Source of the DNA: Sphagnum compactum
Taxonomy: Eukaryota > Bryophyta > Sphagnopsida > Sphagnales
Direction of reading: 5' to 3'
DNA: 64,000 bases
NCBI GenBank assembly: GCA_965153455.1
Contig: OZ234495.1
Span: forward strand, 23,680,875 to 23,744,874
In this document: piece by piece, positions 37,571 to 49,384 of the stretch
Layout: every line of letters starts with the position of its first letter
Position numbering within the stretch: the stretch's first letter is position 1
Position numbers and translations under genes: made by a program
The notes under the pieces: model-generated
What the model saw: the letters and a program-made list of their open reading frames with translations, nothing else
What the model was told of the DNA's origin: nothing
Database searches by the model: none

Positions 37571-39313
37571 GTAACTTCCATTTACAGTCTCCTGCAACTC
37601 AATGAATCTACCATGTGCAAATGCATAACAATTTTTATGAAATTGGGATTTTGTGTGTATTGAGTTGGATGTCAACGAGTATAGGTGTAAATTGGGAGAA
37701 TTGGAGTTGAGTGCTTCTTGGACTATGATAACCATGGTTCATGTCCACCAAGCTGTGAAGTGTAATGACACTAAGTTACCAATCCAGCTTGAATAAACTC
37801 AATTCTTAATTCCATTTGTTGGATAGGCTTGCGAGAGGAATTACTTTGGTCCACTGTATGGTTTCCAAGCTGAGAGAGAAAATTGGAAGACCTGATCCAC
37901 AGCTCAAAATGTGCTTGACTTCAGGGATAGGAGGAGACTTTTGCTACTGAAAATTCCAGTGACGATGATAATCGGAACTGGTTTATGTAGACTAGGTTTA
38001 GGGTCCTTTTTCATCACTAAGACAATTACATCATGGTATGACAATTTTAAATGGTTGCCTGGTCAACAATTATGTGCCACATTGACCAAAGTTTGATAAT
38101 TATGCTCTATAATGACAGAAGTTTGGGTAGTTTTAGTCATTCTTTGTTGTCATTGGTTCTTGCAGCAGCATCAGACGCCTGTCGAGTGCTTTGTGCTTGT
38201 GCTTGCGTGCTTCACAGGAATATGGCGATGATAGCATTGTGCGTGATGATGTCTAGAACTTCAATGATGCATATGCTTCCATTCCTTCTCCAACAACAGC
38301 AGAGGACTTGTTCCTACTCTGGTACCTATTTTGCTTTCACTTCTTTCTTCTTTCTTCCTTAGAGATTTTTGTTTTCATTGCGGTGTTTCCAATCCCTTTG
38401 TTTATGCAACAAAATCAAGGAGTCCATAGAAGGAAATCAATCATCCTGTAAGCATTTTCTGGAGTTTCTTCTTCGATACTATGATCAAAGTAGTTTTCTC
38501 AAGTCTCGGAGATGTTGATTGGTCCTTCTTCTGGACCTCTTTCTCAACAATAAGACATATCCTTCTTAATTCATTTTTTTCTGTGCAAGGGATCTTGCGG
38601 TTGGGGAGAGGTTCATCTTCAAGTGTTGGTTCTTCTTCTATCAGCTTCCCTCCCTCTGTTTCCCCTTGGTTCTGTCTGTACTCCAGGTTCCCAGGTTTTT
38701 GTTTCTCCAATTTAGTCCCTGGTGGAGGCAACATGCTTCATATTGCTTGCTGCTGCTCACTGGAATTTCAGCTGCTTCTCATAAATTTGCTTCCAAAACA
38801 GGAGTATCATTTGCAAGTAGAGATTCATGCATCCGCTTCTTTTAGAAGGCCATATTCTCTCACCATCATCACAATGATCAACAACTGATCCAGTCTGATT
38901 GGGATCTTATTTTCTCATCAGAATTATATCAGTCTTAACTTCTTCCCATGTTGGTCTTCTCTGGAAAAAGTTGTTCAAGCTAATCCCGTGTTGTGGGACA
39001 TACTGCATGGGATGTGTGTAACAAGGTTAATCATGACTAGGAGGACCAAGCTGGCAGTAGCAACAGCATCAACACCATTTTGAAAACAGACTTGCCATTT
39101 GATTGTGAAATGTGAATTGGGTGACTCTAGGGTCAGCTCATTGGGTGGTGCAGGACACTTGTGTCCCACTGAGCTTCTTATGCCATTCTAACCCAGTTTG
39201 TGTACAGATTTTCCATGATGTCTCATCTGATCTTGATTTTGGCATTTGATCTTGTCCTCTGAAGAATAATCTAAATGAACGAATCCATAACTCTTTGTGG
39301 CAATTATTTGTAG

Positions 39314-42035
39314 GAAGGGCATCCTGAGTGCAATGCAAGAGTGCCATCAATACTTGAGGCACAGCAGAAGGGAAATCTCACACCTGAGGTAAGGTAAGGG
39401 AAGCTCATCTGGTATCCATGTTTTTGAAGTCAGTCTTAACACATTTTTAGGGTGTGCTGACTACATGTGCTCCTAGTTTATCTTGCTCTGGGGTTACACT
39501 TGCTGCCGACACGAGTAAAGGACATTATAAGAATAAAAGACTTCAGAGCAGGATCCAAGTATGATATAGTTGTTGTGCACACAATTGCATACGTCAAAGG
39601 TCTAGAAAAGGCCAGTGTCTCTCCACAATGGGTGTGCTTGCCTCTGATGAATATTACCATCACAATTTAGTAACAGAATTTCATCTCCTAATATGGGGCT
39701 TTAGCTCAAGTCCTAAATCCTAAAACCCTCCTTACAACCCTGTGCAGGTGATGACTAGGGCTAAGGATGAAGGCATCATATTCCTTGATGGAACAGTTCC
39801 AACATATCTACACCAACAGTATGCCTTCAACCTACTCCTGTGATATCTGTTTCATTATAGTTGTCCTTGTATTTATCGCTAACAAGTTTCTCAATTGGTT
39901 CTGGTTGCAAACATATCATGACTCAGTGCCGGTTGCAGGTGCAGGCTTTGCAGTAGTTGATTCTGTGGTATTCATATACCACTTCCTCATCCATTTGCGT
40001 TGGTTTCAGCAAGCACCAATGTTTTGAAAGTACAATCCTCTTTTGAGTTTGTGAAGCATGCTCTTTTGGTGTGATGGAATAAGTCCCTCAATCAAGCAGG
40101 TGTAGGTGAAATATACCTTGTGTCTGCACTTGAACAACATTCTGCATATGTCCACAAAGACTGTAATTCAATGCTTCAGCTTTTCTTTTCCATCTTCAAA
40201 GTGATTTGGAGAGTAGTTTGTATCCCTGAAAGACTGCAAACATCTACATCTCTTATGTTGTTAGGTGGCAGCATCAAGAGAAACACAGAGTCCACTAGTT
40301 GGATTTGCCCTACTGCAGCCCCCTGGGCACCATGCTGTGGCTACAGGACCCATGGGATTCTGTGTTTTTTATAATGTGGCAGTGGCTGCTCGCTATGCAC
40401 AGTGTGTCAACAGATTGCAGTGTGTCTTGATCATTGACTAGGATGTGCACTATGGCAATGGCACTCATGATGCTTTCTATAATGTTCCCGATATCCTTTT
40501 CCTGTCCACACATCAAGTACTATTATCATTCTCCATTGTCGTGTTACCTTAATTGTTGTTGTGGAGATTTCTCTGCAACTTCATCGATCTTTTTTCTAGT
40601 GGCTTTAGCGGATGTTCTGCATCCAAGTAATCACCAGTGGTGTGCTTAAAGGATATGTTCAGGGTGCAGGAGGCCCCAACCACTACCCTATATATAGGCA
40701 TCTATGTCCTTTAGGCATAGATGCTTGCATATACAGGGACATGCTAAAATGAAATAAAAGCTCTTTCCTTCAGAAGCTTGTTGCAGTTTGAATGAGGATA
40801 CTGTTGACTTTTTTGATTAGCAATGTCTCTTGAGTGCTAGCCAACATCACGTCTGAGTCTTCCCATTGCTTCCGGAAAGGCAACAGAAACTCAGGACGCA
40901 GATTGTGTATAATGGTTTGCCCAAGTTTTTTGGGAAGATTATTATATGCTTATCTACACCCACTGTTGGGAGCTGATGAACTCAGTGGGTAGTCATGGCA
41001 GCTTGTCACTGCCGTTCGTGATGAAGGTGATGGTCTGTCACTTTGTGAGCGACTCTCATGAGGTTATGACTGCACTCATTGTCGTGTTACCTTAATTGTT
41101 GTTGTGGAGATTTCTCTGCAACTTCATCGATCTCCTTGTGTTCTTTGCTTCAATAGATTATTGTACATGTTTGTCTGGCCTTTTTTTGTTTAGAAATTCT
41201 GCAAGGTTTCACCTGATTTTTTAATCTTTCTCTTGAACTTTGATGTTCAAACAGAATGCTAGAGCCCACTGACAAGGAACATATATGCAGGTAGGTAGTT
41301 ATCCAAGAACTAGGAAGATGGAAGAAGTAGGAGAAGGGGCAGGTGAGGGTACAAGCCTGAACTTACCATTGCCTGGAGGCTTGGGGAATGAAACCATGTC
41401 TTATGTGTTTGAGGAAGTGATCGTACTTGCTGCTCAGCACTTCAAACCTGACATAATTCTTGTCTCTGCTGGGTAGGATTTGCTTTCCTATTTCATCACT
41501 GTTGTCTGTCATCTGTCTCTGCTGATTTTTGCATGTTTTTTTACCATTGTGGAATTCACTCTGAATAGTTCTAGTGATCTAGATGGGGATGAGAATCTGA
41601 GCTTGTAGGGAGTGCTATATAAGTACATCCCCTGTTTCTCTGTTTTTGTCTGATAGAATTTGTTCACAGCTGTATTTGTTGCATTTGTAAGTCCACCTCC
41701 TCTCTTCAAATCTCAAATTCTTTTGAACCTTACAAGTAGGATGCACATTTTGAAGATCCTCTAGCTGGGCTGCAATTCACAACTGGAACATACTACCAAC
41801 TAGCAAAAGCCATCAAATGCTAGCATCTGAGCTTTGCAAAGGCCGCTGTGTCTTCTTCCTGGAGGAGGGCTATAACCTTAGATCACTGTTCAAGAGTGTG
41901 GCTGAATCTTTCCATGCATTCCTTGGGGACCCAAGCTTATCAAGCAAGCTTGACAACCCTGCTGTGCTGTATGATGAACCAAGCATGATAGCCACACAGG
42001 CTATTGATAAAGTTAAGTCTCTTCATTCCCTTTAG
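39314..42035 (+). pseudogene. HDA14-like histone/lysine deacetylase, decayed
   Basis: HDA14 is a zinc-dependent deacetylase of the HDA1 class, reported in plant organelles. Matching pieces in order: 39314-39388 (GHPECNARVPSILEAQ), about 39500-39620 (HTIAYVKGLEKAS), about 39753-39813 (DEGIIFLDGTVPTY), 39912-39968 (AGAGFAVVDSV), 40265-40516 ([20 protein letters not shown]), 41291 to about 41473 (LNLPLPGG, FKPDIILVSAG) and about 41740-42035 (DPLAGLQFTTGTYYQLAKAI, then CKGRCVFFLEEGYNL), ending KSLHSL. Lesions: TAG at 40439-40441 replaces the residue before DVHHGNG, that motif reads DVHYGNG, a 1-base loss occurs near 41816-41821, EGGYN reads EEGYN, and the acceptor near 39910 reads CAA. No N-terminal or transit-peptide exon was found in 37.6-39.3 kb. 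Introns are retained, so it is a decayed genomic copy. Confidence 0.88.
40534..41133 (+). repeat. Identical 57-bp direct repeat pair in an HDA14 intron
   Basis: Positions 40534-40590 and 41077-41133 are identical (starting CATTGTCGTGTTACC and ending ACTTCATCGATCT), 543 bases apart. Both lie in the intron between the exons ending at 40516 and starting at 41291. Perfect identity in an otherwise drifting pseudogene implies a recent event. A short hairpin (GCATCTATG..CATAGATGC) lies between them near 40697-40722. Confidence 0.92.
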
Positions 42036-43900
42036 CAACGGGGCTTTTATTTTTCAATAGATTTACGAGCGTGGAAGTGTGTTAGTCTTTCTTGTCAAGC
42101 AAAATCAGATACAAACTCCAATTTGGTGATTCAGGGATCATTAAGACGGAAACCCCATCAAGTTGTGAAAACTGCAATTACCTTCCTGAAGGTCAAATGT
42201 GAAGAATCTATCAAGCATGGCCATCTCACCATATATGGTGAAAGGGAATTCTTACACAAATTCTTGACCCAAAAATTGTGCTGCTTCAATAATCTCCCAA
42301 GACCAAAGCTTCCATAATTTTTTAAGATTGAGTGGAATTGTTTTTTTTCTAGAGAAAATCAACTAACATGGGATCTTTCAGATGTGTTTAGGATGCCTGA
42401 GATATTTAGCTTTTAGTACCTCATAAAAATTGTTAGGGTTTCATGTTTTGTGAGTTGTAATCTCCTGGAAAACTTTTTAAAAGGCTATATTGCTAATTGC
42501 AAGTCTTGACTTGCCTTCAAAGTATTAGTGACATTAGAAGTTTAGGAGTTCACAACACTACATACATGAAATAACAACAATAGTGGTTTCAATCTGGTTG
42601 TCTTTTGGTTGTCTTTAATGTATAGCTGAAGGAACTAGCAATTACATTTCATTGTTGTTTCAAATTCACCAATTTTCCATCAATGTGTGCAATGGTGAGG
42701 ATGATCAGAGTTGTTCATGGAAGGCTTCTTTGTGACCATGATCAACTTGTTTGGCTTCCTGAAGGTAGTCAGTGTATGAAATGTTTGGTCTAACAAGAAG
42801 AATAGTTGTTATCTTGTTGATGTTGAAGATGTGAACAAGGTCATGAATTGTACAAACCGAACAATATTTCTTGGCAAACATCCAAGCTCAACTTGTTTCT
42901 CATCTTTGAACAACACAAGAACAACACAAGTTGCAAAATGTTAACCAATCCCCCTTTGAAAAAATCAAAAACTTCAAACTACTGTGAAGTTGGTGCCTTC
43001 ATTGCCAACATATCAAAATGACAACCATTAGCTATCATTTTCTTCTCATAGTTATTATTACAAGAGTTGCTTCCAAAGCTTTTTATAGGATGTTGGGTCC
43101 TTAAATAGCTTCCATGATTTCATTTAGCAAACCACTGAATAAGCATGAAGAGGCACAAACTATAAGACAACTCTTTTACCTGAAACTTGGGCTTTTGCAT
43201 AAGCAAGTGGTCTCTATGGTGTGCTTTGAAAACTAAAGGTTGATGGTAATCCACAATATAGGGGTTAGTGTGAGGAGTGAAGCTCTGATTCTTGAAGAAC
43301 ACACTATTTGGGATTGTTTTGTTTGTTGAATTGGAACATCTTGGACCATCAATTGGTGATGTCAAGAACCAAGAATGCCTTCAGACAGGGTACAATTGAT
43401 AGTCTTTGTAATGTCCTAAAGTGTGGATCTTGTTTCTATTCATGTTCCTTCAGGTCGGGCAGTTGAAAGAAGCATAAAACAAAGTTCACAATGTTGAACT
43501 AAAGTTGTTTTTGGAAGTTCACTTCTCTCCTCAAGTATTGTCACTCTCCACACCACCTTCAATCTTTTCATGTTTCAAATTTATTGTTATGATCATATTT
43601 ATCAAGACATTCTATTATTGAAATTTTTCCCTCTTTTTGTTCCCTTGACTCCTACGAGAGATGTGTTTTATAACTATCTCATCTTTTCTTTCTTTTCCAA
43701 GAACATATACCAATCCCTCCTCTTGAGAAAACTCAGGAGGATGTCTTATTGTTTTTCAAGCTCTACAATCCGAAAAGAGAAAAATTGCGGTAACCTTTAA
43801 GCCTCACATGGATTAAACAGTGATTAGTGGTTAGTGATGATTGGTTAGTGGTCCTTAGGAGGGGCCCCTTTAGCTGGAGGAAGGCCCTTATAGAGAGAGC
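42036..43900. other. Spacer between HDA14-like relic and TAF15b-like gene
   Basis: Short frames exist on both strands, but none has family features or convincing splice context. Nothing supported is seen. Confidence 0.45.
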
Positions 43901-43922
43901 ACACCAAGGGACCCAAAAAAAA

Positions 43923-43936
43923 GGAATTAGGGTTTG
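43923..43936 (+). promoter_or_regulatory. Telo-box (reverse orientation) upstream of the TAF15b-like gene
   Basis: AATTAGGGTTTGG is the complement of the AAACCCTAA core. It lies about 370 bases before the start codon, followed by a GGT-repeat tract (44029-44050) and a GA-rich tract (44220-44260) typical of plant 5' leaders. Confidence 0.45.
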
Positions 43937-44296
43937 GAGCTCACGGTCCTAAAACGTGCACTATTCTTTTTTCATAACCGCTGTAAGACGCTGTTCCCGT
44001 TGGACCTCCGTGTGCCTTCTGATGTTGTTGGTGGTGGTGGTGGTGGTGGCAGTAGTGTGTGTCTTCTGTCGGAGGGAAAGAAGCGAAGCACAAAGACAAG
44101 ACAGACGGACCCATAGATGTGTGTTTGCTGGTATTTGTGATGCCGCATTCGGCGCCATTAGTTTTTTGTGTTTTTTCGAGAGGTTTTAGTTATGGTGTGC
44201 GGGCTGGTGTGATGGGGGTGTGAGAGAGAGAGAAGGGAGAGAGGGAGGAAGGGAAGGAGGGTTTTCCGTTTTTTGAAGGCGAAAAGTGAGAAAAGG

Positions 44297-47200
44297 ATGA
44301 TGGGCTATGGAGGTGCGGGTGGTGGTGGTGGTGGGGGAATGGTGGCACCCCTGCCTACTAGTACCGTCTATGTTTGCAACTTGCCTTCAGGCACTGATGA
44401 GAACTTGCTAGCTGATCACTTTGGCAAGATTGGTTTGCTCAAGGTCAGGATTTTGCTCCCTCCCCCTCCTTCCCCCCTTTCCCCACTCTCCTCAGTCTTT
44501 CAATTTCACTGGGTAATTTTTCGACGTTCTTCTGTTTTTTGGAGTTTTGATTTTGCTGTGGTATTAGCGGTTTTGTGGGAAAAGCCGCTGGTAGTCTTGT
44601 TGTTTTGGTTGAGCTTCCTTCTTCTCCTCACTTGTAACTCAATGGGCCCATGCCCCCTCAGGGATCATCGTTTTTGAGGTTTGGATCTGGAAAACTTGAT
44701 ACTTTCTTCTGTTTTGGGGCGGGGGGGGGGGGGGTTTTCAAGGTTGTGAATACATATCATATTCCTCCTGCATTGACATCCCATGTGTCAGAATTTTTGT
44801 GTCTCTTTTTTTTTAATCTTTTTCTTGAACTGGTTTCACGGAGCCAGCAGAAAAAAATGTGTCTGAGAAGAAAATAAAACAGTGCAAAGTAGGCTTGATT
44901 ATGGTTTGCAAAATCTTCACATGTGCAGTTACAGTGGCAAGAAAACAGAATAACATGTACGCACTGGGGATTTTTAAGTTTGAACCAACAATCACTTGTA
45001 GAAGGTGATCATAAGCTGGAAGTGATCACTAGCCTGTCAGCTTCATGCCAAAACTAGAAGAACAAAGGATCCATAACTTCTAGATACATTTATTTTGTGA
45101 GAGATTATTGCTCACCCTGCTGATTGTCTCTGTGCTTCCGGAAATGGGGATGGTTGTGGGGACTTTTCCATCAGTTGTGTTGTGTGGTGTAACAGCCATC
45201 ATTTAGGCTACTATAAAGAAGTTGAATTTTGCAGACTAAGACCCACTACTGTTGTTGAATCAGGATTCCCTTATTATGACCTTGAAATTTTTTCTTGATG
45301 CAAGACTTAGTATCCTGAACTTTTGATGTTCATGTTCTGTTTTGCAGAAGGATAAGCGGACTAACCTTCCAAAGATATGGATCTATCGGGACAAGGTGGC
45401 AAATCAACCAAAAGGAGATGCTACCATCACATATGAAGATCCTCATGCTGCTGGAGCTGCAGTGGAGTGGTTCAACAATACAGACTTCCATGGCAATGTT
45501 ATCAGCGTCTCCATTGCGGAAAGCAAAAAGGACATGATACCAATGCTGTCAATTGATCCACTTCCACCCATGATTCAGAATTCTGTGCCAGGCTTACCAG
45601 AATATGATCCACAAATGCTTGGAGAATATGGTGAGAACCATGGAGGAATGGGTGGTGAAGGTGGACCAGTGGAGCTACCTGGTGCAGGGCGAGGGAGAGG
45701 TCAAGGGGATGGAAAACCATGGCAACAGGAAGGGGATTGGCCATGTCCAAATCCAAGGTCTGTGATGACTTTGGTGAGCAGTATCAGGCTCTCTTAAAAC
45801 TATTTGAAAGTTTTTCATGTCTGCATGACAGGACCATTCAGCTTTTCAAAGGCCACATATGCAAGTCCTGCAACACATTGTTTCCAACAGAAGATGTCCT
45901 GTCTGCAAGAGTTGCAACAGATAAGGGGGTTCAAAGCAGTAGAATTAGGCAGTTGCTGTATGTTGAAGTGCTAGGATATTGGACTGTGCAACTTCTTCTT
46001 ACTTCCATTTCACACCCCTAACATTGGGTTCTTCAGTGCGGTGAGTGCTCTATATGGGCTTTTTGTCTGCAGGATTATCCCTTTGAAGAATCTGTCCTCT
46101 TATTGTGTGATGCTGATATGTGCACTTGTGGATGCAGCTGTGGCAACATCAACTTTGCATTTCGAGGGGTTTGTAATCGGTGTGGCACCGGACGACCAGC
46201 TGGAAATGCAGGTGGTGGTGGAGGGGGCATGGGTGGTGGGCGTGGTCGGGGGCGTGGGCCTCCTGATGCTGGTAGCAAGGGGGGACGTGGTCCTGGTGGA
46301 CCTCCAGGCCTTTTTGGCCCCAATGACTGGAACTGTCCCATGTAAGCTAGTATTGTCTTCTTTCTTTTCTCAGCTGTAAGCATCCTTGGAGCTGGTCAAC
46401 TGGATGTCATCACTGGGATTTGACCTAGTATGAGCATTACATTTGAGGAGGGCAGTGCACTTAGGTCAGCAGAGCGCTGGTTTTGGCAGGTGTGGCAATA
46501 TAAACTGGGCAAAACGTACAAAGTGCAACATCTGCAACACTGCCCGACCTGGTCTTAATGAAGGGGGTGCAAGGTATGTAGTATTTACTAATCTCTATGT
46601 GATTATTGTGAAAGTGACAATTATGTTTCCAACCTAAGCCATAAGGTTGTATAGATGCATACTGAAGGCAAGTCTCTAGAAACCATACTGAAGAATGCAA
46701 AGAAGAGCTGCATTGTTTTGTCCATGTGGCAAGAAGGAAACTATATGTCTTCATGTTCTGTTCATTATTTGGTTGCAGAGAGGGTCGAGCAGGAGGCTAC
46801 AAAGAATTTGATGAGGCTGAGATTGAGGAGACCAAGCGCAGGCGAAGGGAACTAGAAGAGGTTTGTGCAGTGCGTTATCAGATTTATGTTACAATGTTTG
46901 GACTGAAAATCTCAGTCTGTGGATTGTTGTGAGTCATATGCTGTGTCTAAATACTGATTCATGTTGTTCAGTCACTGTGGATGGGTATGAAGCTCAAAAG
47001 TATTGTACCACCCAGAAGTAAGAAGATACCATGCTTAAATTTTGGCCCGAATTCCTCCTCTTTCTTCTCTCGCAATTGTAGTCTCTGACCTGACTTGTAT
47101 GTGCCAGGATGATGGGGAAATGTATGATGAATTTGGTGTTCTCAAAAAGAAGTTTCGCACAAAGGCCAAGCAAGGTGAAGCTCAGATACAAGCAGTTCAA

Positions 47201-47629
47201 CCAGCTGCTGGTGGAGCTGGGAAAGCTGGCTGGGACAAGGAGGAATTGGGAGTTATTGAGGGGCAGACCAAAGAAAAGAGCAAGGAGCGCAGTGGTCATC
47301 GAGATGATAATGGCCGTGATCAAAGTTCAGGGAGAAGAAGTGACAGGGACCTGGAAGGAGGTCGGAATGGACAACGGTATACAAGAGATGACCATCGAGA
47401 CAGGGATTATGAAAGGGATGCAGGACGTGGGAGAGATGACAAGGAGACCGACCAAGATTTGTACCGCAACAAGGACAGGGATCGAGACCATAGCCGAGAG
47501 AGAGACCGAGATCGGGACCGGGAACGGAGTCGTGGTGGCAAGGATCGAGATCGAGAGAAGGAATATAAGGATCAGGAGTGGCCAAGGGAAAGAGAACGTG
47601 TGCGAGAACGTGATAGATTCATGGATTAA
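44297..47629 (+). CDS. TAF15b/FUS-like RNA-binding protein (RRM + two RanBP2 zinc fingers + RD-rich tail), six exons
   Basis: Plant TAF15b-type proteins join an RRM with RanBP2 zinc fingers and act in the nucleus in transcription and RNA metabolism. Exons are 44297-44443, 45348-45757, 46138-46341, 46490-46573, 46779-46860 and 47108-47629; all have GT..AG borders and phases agree, giving 482 residues. Order: Gly-rich start (1-20), RRM about 22-110 (VYVCNLP as RNP2, KGDATITYEDP as the RNP1 region), Gly-rich linker, zinc finger 1 about 178-208 (DWPCPNPSCGNINFAFRGVC), a second Gly/Arg-rich linker with GRGRGRGPPD, zinc finger 2 about 247-274 (DWNCPMCGNINWAKRTKC), a charged helix with EEDDGEMYDEFG, and an Arg/Asp-dipeptide tail (about 330-482). 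Each finger spans an intron. The start is the first Met in frame; the next codon is also Met. No lesion is seen. Confidence 0.95.
44709..44725 (+). repeat. Poly-G run in TAF15b intron 1
   Basis: GGGGCGGGGGGGGGGGGG lies in the first intron. It is simple sequence and prone to length error in assembly. Confidence 0.8.
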
Positions 47630-49380
47630 TAAGCATCTAACCTGATCTCACCCTCACCCTCATCTTTGCCTCGTCCTCTTTGCTTTCCAGTCTTCCCCTG
47701 TAGGTCAGGGTAATTGGACACTTCTCTTTTCCCTCTACTGTTTTACTGAAGAGTTCAGTTCAGTATGGGAATCTCACTGCCTCTGAGGTTGAGGCATGAT
47801 CCTCTTAGTATATGGATGTTGTACGCACAACCACTCTAGATAGAGCAGTATAAATAGGAAAAAAGTTACAAACTAGAGAGTGGTTGAACTAATGGGCTGC
47901 TTCTGACCACCTTAGCAAACGTTGGAAGAGCTAGATGTGCAGGGGTAACAGCAGGAAGAGTTAAAGTCAAGGCTTGGAAAGATGGTTGGATGCAGCAATG
48001 CCTTAGATGCCTAGTGCGATTCTTGCAGATGCTGGAGAGTTTCTGGAATTGAGATGAGAGAGGCAATCAAATGCTTTAAGTCAGCACACTTCTTCCTTTT
48101 TTGGGTGAGTTTCTGAAGAATTTCTCTGGCACTTCAATGTAATCCTGGACCAAAAACTGGCCTACATTTGTTGCTGGAGCTCTTGAATTCTACTCAAAAG
48201 GTTCTTTTGTCAAATTTTGAAACACACATTGTTTCATCTTGCAAAATTCTCTTCAGGTCCATATTGAAGTTGGAATTGGTTGTGTGTTTGGCATTGGGTC
48301 CATGCTATTTTTTTCTGTACCCATGTTGGTTGCAATAGGTTGCAATATGGATTCTGGTTGAACCCAACCAAGATATGAAAAGTTCTTATTCCTTGGTGCA
48401 AAAGAACAAAAGTTAGGAGCTGAGAACTCATTAGCAGCTTAAAAGCTTGCAATAGCTATAACAAGATTGACTGCTATGTTCTATGGACTTGTCAAGCCCC
48501 TGCCTGGTATGTTCTGTAAGGCACCAGGTGGGCCCATTAGGACAAACTGGATGACACATCCAACATTATGGGCAAGGACAAGGCCCTTACATAACATTAA
48601 GGTTTGTTCAACAATTTAAAAACAAATTCATTAACTAATACTAGTGTTTCATCATCACTGGAAGATTATGTCATAATGTGGTGAAGAAAAAGACATAATC
48701 TGCCGCCCCAGGCTTTAATGTACTAGAGATATTTGCCTGCCTCCGGGTCTGTGTAAGAATAGAATTTGATAGCTAGAATGATGTACAATGTTTAGTGTAA
48801 AGTTTCATAAAAGGATTTGTAGTTTTCATTTTGATGTTTGATATTAATGTTATGATTTTGATGACAGAACTTTATGACATAATTTTTAATGCACAAACTT
48901 GATGGCTGTCAATTAACATGTTATTTCATTTAGTATGAGAATGAATGATTAGTTTGTCGAAGGAATGTAGAGCTTCATGATTATGTAACTAATTACATAG
49001 TCTCTGATGCAAAACCTGTGTTGATCTTATAGTATGGTGGTCAAAACCTCAAATTATTTTTGGTTGTTTCTATATATTATAAATACCTCATTCTAAGTCA
49101 AAATTAGAGTCTTCAAGTTCAAATTAACAATTTTTGGATAAAATGTAACCAATAGGAAGCCTCATTCAAGATGATCAACGAATGACCAGTGCTGGTTTGG
49201 CCTTGCCTAATTAAGCAACTTGAAACTGACCGCACCTTAGTTAGTGTTCTGTTGTTTTTTTAACAAAAAAATTGCAAGAATCCTATGGGAAAAAATGACA
49301 TTAATGTACAACATGTTATTCAAAATACTGGCCAAAAATTGCACGCAAAATAAAGATTCAATGGAAATGTAGCAAATTTC
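47630..49380. other. TAF15b 3' flank and spacer
   Basis: No gene is supported. The first few hundred bases probably hold the 3' untranslated region. A short inverted word (CCTGGT..ACCAGG) lies near 48505-48530. Confidence 0.45.
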
Positions 49381-49384
49381 TCAA

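Noticed and set aside
46075-46383. Proline-rich minus-strand frame
   Set aside because: Antisense of the Gly/Arg-rich linker and zinc finger 1 of the TAF15b-like gene.
47109-47645. 178-codon plus-strand frame overlapping the TAF15b tail
   Set aside because: Out-of-frame reading of the Arg/Asp repeat; the chosen frame joins in phase with the zinc-finger exons and gives the family's RD-rich tail.
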